Source: JAABRU01 sp050180235 (GTDB taxonomy: Bacteria; Desulfobacterota; Desulfobacteria; Desulfobacterales; Desulfococcaceae). From it: DNA of 36,003 nucleotides. The stretch's first letter is position 1; every line of letters starts with the position of its first letter. The notes below the pieces were generated by a model, which was not told the origin of the DNA, ran no database searches, and worked only from the letters and a program-made list of their open reading frames with translations. The stretch lies in contig JBFXEJ010000061.1 of the NCBI GenBank assembly GCA_050180235.1, positions 1 through 36,003 of the forward strand. Reading direction: 5' to 3'. Below, piece by piece: positions 9,001 to 15,607 of this stretch. The position numbers and the translations under genes were made by a program.

Positions 9001-10946
9001 ACCACATTGGTATAAGTTCCTGATACACCGGATACATTGGCAGTAAAAACAAGGGTTTTCACAACCGGCACAATGGGATCACCTGCTGCGGCAGGAATTG
9101 TCACCGCAGGGGAGAATGTCCATGTAATATCTCCGGTGGCTCCGGCTGCAGGAGACGTTGAAGGCGACAGTGTTCCGCCGGTTGTAGCTGCATAGATAAA
9201 ACCGGAAGGCAGAGAATCTGTTATACTGTTAATATCCAGCTCTGTTCTCAGGGTATTTTTAATGGTAATGGTAAAAGTGGCAAGCCCCCCGGCATTATAT
9301 TCTGTTTTATCCGAAGTTTTGCTGATGGCCGTTGTTCCGCAGGTATTGACAAAAGTACCCATCTGCACACCCGGATCAGGATCGGGGTTGGCATACCATA
9401 CTTCTCCGGGTATGCTGGAAACAGGAAGCTGATGCTCAGAATACGCATAATACGGATTTGATGGATTGTCCGTCAAATAGGAAAACGTGACATGCTTTAC
9501 CAAATCTTGATTATAACCCTGTTTGTTATCAACTGCATACACACCCACCAGATACTGCCCTTCCTCAAAACCGCTGGAATCCCAGGTGGCTGTCCATACC
9601 TGCGGCCCCAAAGAAGAATCATTTGTTGCGGGAACCGCTTTATCCCATGTGCCGCCGTCATTGGCAAAACCGTCACCATTGGCATCAAAATAAAAACGGT
9701 ACTCCATTACATCAACAGTTGTTTCAACAGAGGTCTGACCGGAAACCACCAGGGCGTCTTTTACAATCTGGGACGTAATTTCCACAGGCCCGCACCCCGC
9801 AGCGATATTGACATCCACAATCGGCTGCTTCAGCGTACCGTTTGCAAGGGTGATAAAATCGCCGAAAGGAAGTTCCCGGCTCAGATCAGGCGTAAAAGAG
9901 GCATCAATAACTGCATCTTTCTGCAAAGCATTGTTTAAGCTGTTGGCTGTGGTGAAAAACATGGAAAGTGGCGTATTTTCCGTAATTTTAGGACCATCCG
10001 GTGTACCGTCTCCATTGGTATCTACTCCGGAAGCATCCAGCAGTCCCAGAGGAATCTGGTAATCCACAAAATATTCAACGCACTGGGGGGTATCAATAAT
10101 CTCCACAGATCGGGTTGTGCCGTAATCCCATACGGTTTCATTGCTGCCGTTGGGCCAACTGGTGTCCGGGGCAAGAGAACTGTGGTAATTGAGAAGAATA
10201 TTTCCTGCACCTACAAAGGCTGTGGGGTTATGTGCAATCCGATGAATATTCGGATCATTTTCATAGTCTATGGACTGACTCCGGGTATTGCTGTAAATGC
10301 CCGCCACCAGATCAATGGGTGTAGAAGGGGAACCGCCGGAACCATCCAGATGCACGGCAAATTCCCGGAAACCGTCCCCGTCAATATCAAAAAAAACTGT
10401 CCACAAAGCTGCATTCCAGGGATCTCCGGAACTGAAAGAACCGGGGCTGGGACCTGTGGCATATGTATTGGCTATCTGCTCCACGCGCCAGCGGAAAAAG
10501 ATGGTCTGTGTGGCAGAATCAAAAGCCCAGTAAATACTGGGCAGGCTCTTGTCTGCTGTCGGACACCCCGAAGCCACATTCACATAATTCTGGGGCCGGG
10601 TTCCTCCGTTGGATGGATCGCCTACCCGGGGATCATTGTCTGTGTTCCCATTATGATAGGTGGGTGTCCAGGCACTCAGATCGGTCGGTGGTTTGCCAGC
10701 AGCGGCATCGGGCCACATTGCCACCTGATAATGAAGCGATGTACCCGGTGCTGTTCCGGGAGTATTGCCATTCCATATCGGCGGAAAGGGATCAGCGTTC
10801 CCGTCCGGAACCTGCGCTGCCAGAAAAAGAGCAACTATTGTAAAAAGGATGACAAAAAACCGCAGCATCATGGCTGCAGAATTTTGCAGTTTGCAGGAAG
10901 AAATGCAAAAATTTCCATTTTTCTGTGAACTGTTTCCGTGTTTCAT
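1..10946 (-). CDS. Giant exported repeat protein (DUF11 / cadherin-like repeats), 3' end outside window
   Basis: A single reading frame runs from ATG at 10946 off the left edge (at least 3,648 codons); I read it through and found no in-frame stop, and frame is constant at 7685, 5048, 3191 and 59. The start is chosen by AAGGAG about 7 nt upstream. Residues 28-44 are a hydrophobic export signal after an unusually long n-region; internal Met26/Met27 are alternative starts but lack a Shine-Dalgarno. After a non-repetitive ectodomain (about 45-540) come many DUF11-type repeats with the typical 'DxxPxGxxYVxxS...W.xGxLxxG' pattern. A different beta-rich segment interrupts them at about 933-1086. Two ~99-residue and six ~101-residue cadherin/Ig-like repeats lie at about 2413-3213, then more DUF11 repeats. 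DxDGDG-type Asp-rich linkers suggest calcium binding. Likely a cell-surface or secreted adhesion/sheath protein; the anchoring C-terminus is not visible. Confidence 0.88.
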   Translation of the reverse strand, partial: MKHGNSSQKNGNFCISSCKLQNSAAMMLRFFVILFTIVALFLAAQVPDGNADPFPPIWNGNTPGTAPGTSLHYQVAMWPDAAAGKPPTDLSAWTPTYHNGNTDNDPRVGDPSNGGTRPQNYVNVASGCPTADKSLPSIYWAFDSATQTIFFRWRVEQIANTYATGPSPGSFSSGDPWNAALWTVFFDIDGDGFREFAVHLDGSGGSPSTPIDLVAGIYSNTRSQSIDYENDPNIHRIAHNPTAFVGAGNILLNYHSSLAPDTSWPNGSNETVWDYGTTRSVEIIDTPQCVEYFVDYQIPLGLLDASGVDTNGDGTPDGPKITENTPLSMFFTTANSLNNALQKDAVIDASFTPDLSRELPFGDFITLANGTLKQPIVDVNIAAGCGPVEITSQIVKDALVVSGQTSVETTVDVMEYRFYFDANGDGFANDGGTWDKAVPATNDSSLGPQVWTATWDSSGFEEGQYLVGVYAVDNKQGYNQDLVKHVTFSYLTDNPSNPYYAYSEHQLPVSSIPGEVWYANPDPDPGVQMGTFVNTCGTTAISKTSDKTEYNAGGLATFTITIKNTLRTELDINSITDSLPSGFIYAATTGGTLSPSTSPAAGATGDITWTFSPAVTIPAAAGDPIVPVVKTLVFTANVSGVSGTYTNVVSASATRGTTTYTMTADPLPVGVGAPLLNISKSAVVSTDADGDGKADPGTDTITYTISYSNDSPVNVPDVIITDTVPAGLTYVPGSASNGGTEAGGTITWNVGDLASGEGPYTVTFQATVNNPYPDAEPLASVNTATIDDDNNPASVVDSETASTTVLIDAPRPNLVVQKSAGSSAIVPGGSVTFTISYMNTGNVAATGVIITDDVPTGFTYVSNTGGGSYAAPTVTWNIGTVAAGGTGSVTVTMQTGNPFTGSNPTTNTATIDSNETTQVSDSVQVGVTSGGGGSTCSGPTSGTDTSGSSFTPSNVATESDGLSDEYSAPTGYNESLYQQYNFSSFGATSVPSDVQLTLVYDEKKINGVKIDVYGNGSLLINDYGLTWNDTPSATAHTINNVDLDTVLGRSFTVDEINNLVIYLWASASGSGDGFYTDYVNVCVITPPDPANLIINKQASALSVSPNGTLTYTINYANTGGGTANNIVITDTLPAATMFSSATGGGTHAGGVVTWNIASLAAGTGGSVTVKVDVTTEATGTLDNTASIDSDETTPVSDTTSTIVKRPNVTINKSADSTLLFPGDTVLYTLTVLNSGDAEATVVIINDVLPTDTYFTYDSAYGTKLDGAAHGDPINDNKTNIGTLAAGATAKVTFQMIVAGAGVPAGTTTKINSATVQNNETTGTRSSDPVIVTISSNPNLVFDKTVSPAGPHAPGDTLTYTLTVTNEGASSAADVIVEDTIPDYTTYQAGSLKYNGAARTDTKGAPDDNAYYDSAYKKTVFDIGTLGSGVTVILQFQVKIDSTMPVASTTITNSATVSSSNTSGRTDTTDSAVNASPVLTIDKSGPASVPYPVTKVSSVSDATHLVLSDVSSLTAGQYIRVDTDVTQITDISGNTVTVSPGIAAVAGEDVVGSLTYILSYTNTGATTATNISVKDTLPAGAVFVNASTGCLEAAGVVTCAVGDLKVGYGGSVQVTIFPGSTGPHTDIAKIFSDEQTTDPAIGDPRYDDLATTAAGIVENPVIGIAKTASVARSNGDGTYTTGISIIVKNLGNVVLNNVQVTDNLNSAFPNPAIYTVANLTASMLTLNDAPVFNGNTNQNLLKGTDVLGVGETGYISFDVTFNPNGSSGPFNNSATGTGTSPGGTTSSDISDNGTNPDPDDDGSPNEAGENDPTPIKFSSLGIAKQAGQAVDNGDGTYTSAITIYVENLSATEALTYLQVTDDLSATFAAPASVVEVTGLTSVTLTVNAGFNGTSDTRLLAGTDTLGAGANATITFNVKFNPGASAGPFNNSAVGQAQASSGVHTDTSDDGTNPDPDNDGNADEPGENDPTPITMGKAVLSAEKSDALHTDADGNGYPSPGDTIAYTAVIENTGTLDATGVVFTDIPDINTNLVATSVSTSQGTVSKGNTAGDKTVEVAVGTIAPAASVTITFRVTVKTPFPAGVNRIENQGWVRSTELPDEPTDDPDTPTVKDPTGTTVTAVPYIEADKGVTLKTDADGNGVPSPGDTLSYTVTIANSGNTSAAGVSFADTVPVNTTYVPSSLTSTQGTVNDGSAPNLSVTIGTLNAGAFATVKFDVTINSPLPGGVTQVANQGTVTADGGISVPTNDPVTPEKGEPTVTTVTAVPNINALKSDSLFTDADGNGVPSEGDTLSYRVVIANTGNAPAENVVFTDTPDTNAPLAAGSVKTGQGTVVSGNTAGDTSVNVTVGTVIPGASVIITFNVEVADPLPAGVTAVSNQGNVTADGGINVPTDDPDTGADDDPTLTNIFISIIDAADDDFTATPVNGLTGGDTASVLDNDTLNGAVFDPADVTLTPGTAPTPASGSITMNADGTITVASNTSAGTYVYLYTICEVVTPSNCDTAQATVVVTPPGIDAVDDSFGPVNGLTGATTAESVLNNDTLNGAAVDPAAVTLTPGTAPSPVAGSIVMNADGTITVAPDTTAGTYVYPYTVCEILNPSNCDSAQATVTVVPAVIDAVDDSFGPVNGLTGATTAESVLNNDTLNGALLDPAAVTLTPGTAPSPVAGSIVMNADGTITVAPDTTAGTYVYPYTVCEILNPSNCDSAQATVTVAPPGIDAVDDSFGPVNGLTGATTAESVLNNDTLNGAAVDPAAVTLMPGTAPAPAAGSITMNADGTITVAPGTTAGTYVYPYTICEILNPANCDTAQAEVVVAPPVIDAADDSFGPVNGLTGATTAESVLNNDTLNGAAVDPAAVTLTPGTAPSPAAGSIVMNADGTITVAPDTTGGIYVYPYTICEILNPSNCDTAQAEVVVAPPVIDAADDSFGPVNGLTGATTAESVLNNDTLNGAAVDPAAVTLTPGTAPAPAAGSISMNADGTITVAPNTTAGTYVYPYTVCEILNPSNCDSADLTVTVVTIDAVNDAGTAIDGTAGGTSLTSVLANDSLNGTSPVVLTDVNLTEVSSTHTGVTLDVTDGSVDVAAGTPDGNYTVTYQICDKLNSTICDTATVTVTVAAIDAVNDTGSAVNGAAGGTSLSNVLANDSLNGTSPVNLADVNLTQEASTHAGVTLDTATGAVNVAPGTPNGNYTVTYQICDKANLTICDTATVTVPVEEVQLTSTKSVSDEDGGNVEPGDTLLYTVVIKNESGFDVANAVFTDDIPAHTSYVAASVSNPSGSTVVSHTPTLRIENITLPANGQVSLTFRVQVDNPLAAGVTEIVNQGTVSYDANGDGTNDSSQQTDGDTVTPGEQPTVIPVTAGPNFGETAKGWVMQTDADNNGSVTPGDTIRYTVTIPNTGTQDASGVEFADSIPVHTVYVADSVNASGGTAVYSSTAKRIEWTGDVAAGSSVTIGFDVIVDSGIAVGTVLYNQGAVKYDSDGDGTNDGSEDTDGNPSDPGDQPTETPTGIPYGLAIKSVSDENGGNVEPGDILLYTVELKNQSGFDVAGLEFVDAIPANTAYVAASVGKPSGSTVVTETPTLRIQNIAVPAHGQVTVTFRVQLSTPLPAGVNQISNQGTVNYDSNGDGINDRSQQTDGDTVTPGEQPTVIPVT
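1308..1890 (-). repeat. Two ~297-bp coding repeats, related to the 303-bp units
   Basis: Two adjacent diverged units with a shared pattern: 'AIDAVND', a 'NVLANDSLNGTSP' motif, a 'ASTHAGVTLD' motif and a 'YTVTYQICDK' motif. They are similar to each other (about 297 bp apart) and more distantly similar to the 303-bp block upstream in the same gene, so they probably represent an older duplication of the same fold. Confidence 0.75.
1891..3710 (-). repeat. Tandem 303-bp coding repeats (six ~101-aa cadherin/Ig-like units)
   Basis: Six tandem copies inside the giant protein gene. Anchor sequences (e.g. the codons for Ile-Asp-Ala) recur near 1891, 2190, 2493, 2796, 3099, 3402 and about 3708, a period of 303 bp for the central copies. 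Units from about 2190 to 3402 are nearly identical at the nucleotide level, and the two outer ones are more diverged. Each unit encodes a module with an 'AVDDSFGPVNGLTG' start, a 'VLNNDTLNG' motif, a 'GSIxMNADGTITV' motif and a two-Cys 'CEILNPSNCD' motif. This resembles the VCBS/cadherin-like bacterial adhesin repeat families. Near-identity indicates recent expansion or homogenisation. Confidence 0.9.
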
Positions 10947-10983
10947 ATGTTTTCTCCTTATAAAAAGTAAATATAACTTTGCT

Positions 10984-11012
10984 TATATATTCAATATACT
11001 GTCTTTTAACAA
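10984..11012 (-). promoter_or_regulatory. Candidate sigma-70 promoter of the giant protein gene
   Basis: On the minus strand TTGTTA (11012-11007) and TATATA (10989-10984) are separated by 17 bp. The expected start site lies about 30 nt upstream of the ATG at 10946. Each hexamer matches the consensus at 4 of 6 positions, so this is only a pattern match. Confidence 0.35.
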
Positions 11013-11069
11013 CTCACGTTACGAAATTTTTACAAAAATCATGAAGTTACTGACATTCTCCGGTATAAA

Positions 11070-11346
11070 GGCGCTGCACCAATGCCATTAAGTTAAGGAA
11101 AAGACATTTTAAGGAAAGCCCTGAAAGGGCGTATTGATATAGCCCAGGGCGAAGACCTGGGAATATTCCCCAAAATAACCGTAAGCCCTGAAGGGGCGCA
11201 TTAAAAAATGATTCCGGTATTTTCCCCTTATATAATCCGCCCCTTCAGGGCTTATTTTTTTTTCATGTATTCCCAGGCTGTTGGCCTGGGCTGTATCAAT
11301 CCGCCCCTTCGGGGCTTTTCCTTAACTTAATCCCATTGGGGCGCTC
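11070..11346. repeat. ~277-bp long-stem inverted-repeat element
   Basis: The outer arms, about 11070-11153 and 11266-11346, are imperfect reverse complements; they share TTAAGTTAAGGAAAAG, AAGCCC-type and CCCAGGGC/CCTGGG-type palindromic blocks. In the centre, 11182-11198 and 11238-11254 form a perfect 17-bp inverted repeat (TAAGCCCTGAAGGGGCG and its complement) followed by a T-run at 11254-11262. The whole element can fold into one long stem. It resembles the dispersed REP/MITE-like palindromes common in this type of genome. The central stem plus T-run could also act as a terminator, but no gene reads into it. Confidence 0.7.
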
Positions 11347-11365
11347 CACAGGGTAATCAATAATA

Positions 11366-11452
11366 GACTTCCTGCAAATCTAGATTTTCTCATTATCAAA
11401 ATCAATAATAACAAATAGTTAGTTATGAGAAATTCGAGTTTTGCAGGAAGTC
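11366..11452. mobile_element. 87-bp MITE-like element with TAATA direct repeats
   Basis: Terminal inverted repeats begin GACTTCCTGCAAA and end with TTTGCAGGAAGTC, with imperfect complementarity extending about 30 bp inward (both arms include TTTCTCAT). The element is flanked by the direct repeat TAATA at 11361-11365 and 11453-11457, as expected for a target-site duplication. There is no coding capacity, so it would be a non-autonomous element mobilised in trans. The TIR does not let me assign an IS family. Confidence 0.65.
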
Positions 11453-11470
11453 TAATATATTGATCATCTT

Positions 11471-11584
11471 CCGTTTCCTTAAGGGCTGAAGAGTCCCGAA
11501 CCTGAAGTTTGGGACTCTGAAATAATTCATAAAAGACTGCCAGATTTTCATTCCGGCACTCCTTAACTTTTCTTAAGGAAACGG
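11471..11584. repeat. Nested inverted repeats
   Basis: CCGTTTCCTTAAG at 11471-11483 is the exact complement of 11572-11584 (13 bp, no mismatch). Inside it, 11491-11500 and 11508-11517 form a 10-bp stem with a 7-nt loop (GAGTCCCGAA / TTTGGGACTC, one G-T pair). No T-run follows, so it is not a standard terminator. Confidence 0.55.
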
Positions 11585-11604
11585 GATTGGTAGTGGAACT
11601 TTTT

Positions 11605-11653
11605 ATGCTGATTTTTTTAATTTATAAATCAATATATTACATAAAATCAGCAT
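11605..11653. repeat. 11-bp perfect inverted repeat in AT-rich DNA
   Basis: ATGCTGATTTT at 11605-11615 is the reverse complement of 11643-11653, with a 27-nt AT-rich loop. It could be a protein-binding site or another short palindromic repeat; nothing ties it to a gene. Confidence 0.4.
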
Positions 11654-11911
11654 GAACAGTATCATGGATGTATAGTATAACTGTCTGTATTTATTATATA
11701 TGAACAAAAATCCGTATTTTTTGAAAACATAATAATATAAGACAGTTAAATTTTAACCAGTTCGTGCAGACCCACTACCACGGGATTGATTATATATTTA
11801 TAAATGAATTTATTTATATTTTTCCCCTTAGAATGTCTGCATCCGCAAAAAATGGCCCTCAGGCAGATTTCCGATAAAAACCAGTTAAAATTCAGGTAGC
11901 TGTATTGCATT

Positions 11912-11976
11912 TCCGGGATGTTTCACAGATTTGGTAATCAGGGTCGTTATCAGTCGTTTTGCACAAACATCCCGGA
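11912..11976. repeat. 12-bp perfect inverted repeat, 41-nt loop
   Basis: TCCGGGATGTTT at 11912-11923 is the exact complement of 11965-11976. It lies in the gene-free spacer before the glycine cleavage operon. The rest of this spacer (about 11980-12330) is AT-rich, and I see no gene, RNA or riboswitch in it. Confidence 0.45.
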
Positions 11977-12339
11977 TGGTAAGGATATGGATTTTGTGAA
12001 AAAAATGGGGACACACCCGATCCCGGAGTATCCTGAATGAAAAAATATGCAGAAAAGCCCCGGAAATTTTTTAAAAATTAAAAGATATATCTTTTAATTT
12101 GCATAAAACACTTTCCGGAACTCTGAAAAAACAGGAAACGCAGCAAAAAATGCCGGGCACAAAAGCCTGAACAGCCATTTATATCAGATAAAATCCTATT
12201 TTATATATAATAAACTTAATGAAAATAAAAAACAATACTTAATTAATACTCATACAACAGTATAAAAAATGGCCGGTTTCCTCACAGAGGTGGTTATGAA
12301 CGCTTCCCCATTAAGAATAAGACCTTTCAGGATTGAATA

Positions 12340-12368
12340 TTGACAAAATAATAAGAAATTACTAAACT
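12340..12368 (+). promoter_or_regulatory. Candidate sigma-70 promoter of the gcv operon
   Basis: A perfect -35 TTGACA (12340-12345), a 17-bp spacer and a -10 TAAACT (12363-12368) precede gcvT by about 100 nt. The leader is short and shows none of the conserved paired-aptamer elements of a glycine riboswitch. Confidence 0.5.
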
Positions 12369-12466
12369 AATTTTATCTTCCATTTTTATCCCACCGAATC
12401 AAAAAAGCTGATATACTGTAGTGACTTTTCCATTATCATCCATTTCCGAACAGAAAGGACGGCATT

Positions 12467-13741
12467 ATGGAAACCCAGCCCAGACAGACACTCCTGCACC
12501 AATGGCATATTTCCCGCGGTGCAAAAATGAGTGTGTTCGGCGGTTATGACATGCCTCTGTGGTATGCCTCTGCCCTGAATGAGCATCTGACAGTGATTGG
12601 CCGCGCAGGACTTTTTGATACCGGTCATATGGCTTCTGTCATGGTGACAGGAGCAGATGCCTTTGATCTTCTTCAGCACTGTTTCACCAATGATCTGACC
12701 GGGTGCGTTGGCAAAGAAAAAAAAGCCCTTTTTCCGGGCAGATGCGTATATGGAGCATTTCTGGATGAAAAAGGCGGGGTCATTGATGACGCGATTGTGT
12801 TCATGATGGGAAAAGGTGAATATCTGGTGGTGGTCAATGCGGGAATGGGGCAGACCATTGCCGCCCAACTATCCGCAAACAGGGGAAAGCGGAATGTCAG
12901 CATCACAGATTTGACGGATCAAGTGGGAAAAATGGACATTCAGGGCCCTTTTTCCGCAAAAATACTCCAAAAGGTGCTCTCTGATCCGCAAAAAGTGTTT
13001 GACAATATGCCCTATTTTTCCTTCAAAGGCCATTTTGATGAAACTTCCCCCCTGTCTTCACAGATACGTCTGAAGGATCACACCCCCATTCTGCTTTCCA
13101 GAACCGGTTATACAGGCGAATTCGGTTTTGAAATCTTCCTGACTCCCGCGCATTTTCTCCGGGTCTGGGAAATGCTTATGAAAACCGGAGAGGAATTCGG
13201 ACTCACAGCCTGCGGACTGGCTGCGCGTGATTCCCTGCGCGCGGGTGCAGTTCTGCCCCTTTCCCATCAGGATATTGGTCACTGGCCTTTTATCCGCCAT
13301 CCCTGGTCTTTTGCCCTGCCATATGCAAAAGACGGAAAGGGTTTCACAAAAGATTTTACCGGGTCACAGGCTTTGCTGAACGCGGAACATGCGGAATACA
13401 CCTGTCCCTTTGCCGGGGATGATCCGAGAAAAGTCACCCTTCCGGCCATTGCTGCGGATGCAGAGGGACATGAAATTGGTACAGTGCTGACCTGCGCGAC
13501 CGATATGGCTATCGGACGGCACAATGGCAAAATCTTCAGCATTGCCAGTCCAAACAAACCCGATGGTTTCAGTCCCAAAGGCTTAAGCTGCGGATTTGTG
13601 AAAGTGAAAAAGAAACTCAGCCCCGGAGATATTGTTGAACTGCATGACGGACGGCGGAAGATAAAAGTGCACATTGTGCAGGACATCAGGCCGGATCGCA
13701 CAGCCCGGAAATCCATGAAAAATATGCTCCAGTATGGCTGA
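12467..13741 (+). CDS. gcvT: Glycine cleavage system T protein (aminomethyltransferase)
   Basis: Transfers the methylene group from the aminomethyl-lipoyl arm of GcvH to tetrahydrofolate, releasing ammonia, in the cytosol. The 424-residue product shows the T-protein/YgfZ folate-binding fold from the N-terminus, the 'GGVIDDAIV' segment (residues 103-111) holding the family's catalytic Asp, the 'YTGEFGFE' motif and the 'ARDSLRAGA' segment. A C-terminal beta-barrel with 'IGTVLTCATD' and 'GFVKVKKKL' follows. It is longer than the usual ~365 residues, the extra length being spread over loops. An AAAGGA sequence lies about 9 nt upstream of the ATG. It is the first gene of a T-H-PA-PB operon. The closest alternative is another member of the folate-dependent GcvT-like superfamily, but the operon argues for GcvT. 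Confidence 0.93.
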   Translation: METQPRQTLLHQWHISRGAKMSVFGGYDMPLWYASALNEHLTVIGRAGLFDTGHMASVMVTGADAFDLLQHCFTNDLTGCVGKEKKALFPGRCVYGAFLDEKGGVIDDAIVFMMGKGEYLVVVNAGMGQTIAAQLSANRGKRNVSITDLTDQVGKMDIQGPFSAKILQKVLSDPQKVFDNMPYFSFKGHFDETSPLSSQIRLKDHTPILLSRTGYTGEFGFEIFLTPAHFLRVWEMLMKTGEEFGLTACGLAARDSLRAGAVLPLSHQDIGHWPFIRHPWSFALPYAKDGKGFTKDFTGSQALLNAEHAEYTCPFAGDDPRKVTLPAIAADAEGHEIGTVLTCATDMAIGRHNGKIFSIASPNKPDGFSPKGLSCGFVKVKKKLSPGDIVELHDGRRKIKVHIVQDIRPDRTARKSMKNMLQYG

Positions 13742-13751
13742 ATCTGAAGAC

Positions 13752-13774
13752 TGGGTTAGCGATAGTGTAACCCA
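13752..13774. repeat. Short palindromic repeat between gcvT and gcvH
   Basis: TGGGTTA and TAACCCA flank a 9-nt loop. This is a common dispersed palindrome type in environmental proteobacterial genomes. It may stabilise or attenuate the gcvT-gcvH transcript; it has no T-run. Confidence 0.5.
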
Positions 13775-13868
13775 ACAACCTGCAGAGATTATTAATTCTT
13801 TCAAATCCCTGCTATCATTTTTTTGGATGAATTACAGGAAAAATAAAAAATGAAAGGAGACCGCAGCC

Positions 13869-14276
13869 ATGAAAGAACTCAGTGAACTGACCGTGAAAGA
13901 GGATGTGCGTTATACAAAGGATCATGAATGGGCAAAAAAAGAGGGAAATACCGTGAAAGTCGGTATTTCCGATTATGCCCAGGATCAGTTGGGGGACATT
14001 GTTTTTGTGGAACTGCCGGAGATTGGAGCCGCATTTGCCAAAGGCGAGGTGTTTGGAACAGTGGAATCCACCAAGGCGGTTTCGGAACTGTACATGCCCA
14101 TTGGCGGCAAAGTCCTGTCCGTGAACACGGAACTGGGCAATTCTCCTGAACTGGTGAACAAAGATCCTTATGGCAAAGGCTGGATGATGGAGATCGCAGC
14201 AGACAACCTGAGCGAACTCGACTCCCTGATGGACAAAGATGATTATCTCCGTATGCTGAAAGGATTAAAGGAATGA
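13869..14276 (+). CDS. gcvH: Glycine cleavage system H protein
   Basis: Lipoyl carrier that shuttles the aminomethyl group between the P and T proteins. The 135-residue product has the full H-protein fold: 'YTKDHEWAK', 'GISDYAQDQLGDIVFVELPE', and the lipoylation site 'ESTKAV' with the acceptor Lys at residue 69, followed by 'NPYGKGW'-like 'DPYGKGWM'. The length is normal. The start is set by AAGGAG about 9-10 nt upstream. Its stop overlaps the ATG of gcvPA in an ATGA junction, pointing to translational coupling. Confidence 0.97.
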   Translation: MKELSELTVKEDVRYTKDHEWAKKEGNTVKVGISDYAQDQLGDIVFVELPEIGAAFAKGEVFGTVESTKAVSELYMPIGGKVLSVNTELGNSPELVNKDPYGKGWMMEIAADNLSELDSLMDKDDYLRMLKGLKE

Positions 14277-15607
14277 GATACTTACCCCATACCCAGGAAG
14301 ATGTGGCAGACATGCTGGCGGTTGTGGGAGCGAAAAGTCTTGATAATCTCTTTTCCGCTATTCCCGATGACTGCCGTTTTAAGGGAGAACTGAACCTGCC
14401 GGAAATGAGCGAATGGGAAGTCAGTGAGCATATGAATGCCCTGTCCCGGCAGATGGGCGCAAGTCCCGAATACAAAGTTTTTGCAGGCGCGGGCAGTTAT
14501 AATCATCATATTCCGGCTTCTGTGCAGTATCTGGCCTCGCGTTCGGAATTTGTCACGGCTTATACGCCGTATCAGCCTGAAATCAGTCAGGGAACTTTGC
14601 AGGCCATTTTTGAATATCAAACTCTTACCGCCCGGCTGCTGGGCATGGAAGTCGCGAACGCGTCCATGTATGACGGCGCATCCGCGCTGGCCGAGGCTTT
14701 GCTGATGGCTATCCGCATTGGCAAAGGCAAAAAGAAAACGGTTGCAATTTCCCGTGCAATTCATCCCCTGTACCGTCAGGTTGTGCAGACCTATTTCCGT
14801 CCCACAGAATATCAGATTGTGGAATTGCCGTATCTGCCGGACGGAAGCACGGATCTTTCAGCGGCAGACAATATCAGCGATTTGGCAGCAGTGGCTCTGC
14901 AATCCCCGAATTTCTTTGGCTGCATGGAAGATTTGAAAACAGCAGGAGAAAAGGCGCATCACAAAGATGCTCTTTTCATTACGGCTTTTACGGAACCGCT
15001 CGCGTTTGCTCTGTACAAAAATCCGGGCATTTGCGGCGCGGATATTGTCTGCGGCGAAGGCCAGAGCATGGGTATTCCCCAGAGTTTCGGCGGCCCCGGT
15101 CTGGGCATGTTTGCATCATTGAATCAGCATGTGCGCAGTATGCCGGGAAGACTCATCGGACAGACCGCAGATTTGGAAGGAAAACGGGGATTTGTTCTGA
15201 CTTTATCCACCCGTGAACAGCATATCCGCAGGGAAAAGGCCACATCCAATATCTGCTCCAATCAGGGATTGTGCGCGACCATGTCCGCGATGTACATGGC
15301 TTCTCTGGGCGGAACCGGTATTCGGCAACTGGCCCGAATCAATTATGACAAGACTGAATATCTCAAGACCGGACTGCGCAATGCAGGTGTGAAGATTCCC
15401 TTTGCCAGTGCAACTTTCAATGAATTTGTGGCAGAATTTCCGGATGGATTTCAGACTGTTCACAGCAAACTTGCACAGCAGAAAATCATCGCGGGAATTG
15501 CATTGGAATGCTATTATCCGGAACTGAAAAACCATTGGCTGCTCTGCGCGACCGAAGTTTTTTCCAAAGCAGATATGGACAGTTTGATAAAGGGGGTGAC
15601 ACCATGA
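14273..15607 (+). CDS. gcvPA: Glycine dehydrogenase (decarboxylating) subunit 1
   Basis: N-terminal half of the split P protein. With GcvPB it decarboxylates glycine using PLP and passes the aminomethyl group to GcvH. The 444-residue length is normal for the family, beginning 'MRYLPHT..DV..ML' and carrying 'GAGSYNHHIPA', 'FVTAYTPYQPEISQGTLQ', 'MYDGASALAEA' and 'REQHIRREKATSNICSNQ', all signature segments. It overlaps gcvH upstream and gcvPB downstream by 4 nt each, as expected for subunits made in equal amounts. The PLP-binding Lys is on GcvPB, so its absence here is normal. Confidence 0.96.
   Translation: MRYLPHTQEDVADMLAVVGAKSLDNLFSAIPDDCRFKGELNLPEMSEWEVSEHMNALSRQMGASPEYKVFAGAGSYNHHIPASVQYLASRSEFVTAYTPYQPEISQGTLQAIFEYQTLTARLLGMEVANASMYDGASALAEALLMAIRIGKGKKKTVAISRAIHPLYRQVVQTYFRPTEYQIVELPYLPDGSTDLSAADNISDLAAVALQSPNFFGCMEDLKTAGEKAHHKDALFITAFTEPLAFALYKNPGICGADIVCGEGQSMGIPQSFGGPGLGMFASLNQHVRSMPGRLIGQTADLEGKRGFVLTLSTREQHIRREKATSNICSNQGLCATMSAMYMASLGGTGIRQLARINYDKTEYLKTGLRNAGVKIPFASATFNEFVAEFPDGFQTVHSKLAQQKIIAGIALECYYPELKNHWLLCATEVFSKADMDSLIKGVTP

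Noticed and set aside
186..11091. Many plus-strand open frames of 60-250 codons across 186-11091
   Set aside because: They lie opposite the continuous minus-strand gene, have low-complexity Ser/Thr/Val/Pro composition and repeat with the 303-bp period, as expected for antisense shadows of a repetitive gene.
12370..12466. Glycine riboswitch in the gcvT leader
   Set aside because: The ~95-nt leader after the candidate promoter lacks the conserved tandem aptamer elements and is too short for two aptamers.
15508..15603. Upstream ATG extending gcvPB by 32 codons
   Set aside because: The extension lies inside gcvPA in another frame and does not look like the GcvPB family; the ATG overlapping the gcvPA stop gives normal length and a Shine-Dalgarno.
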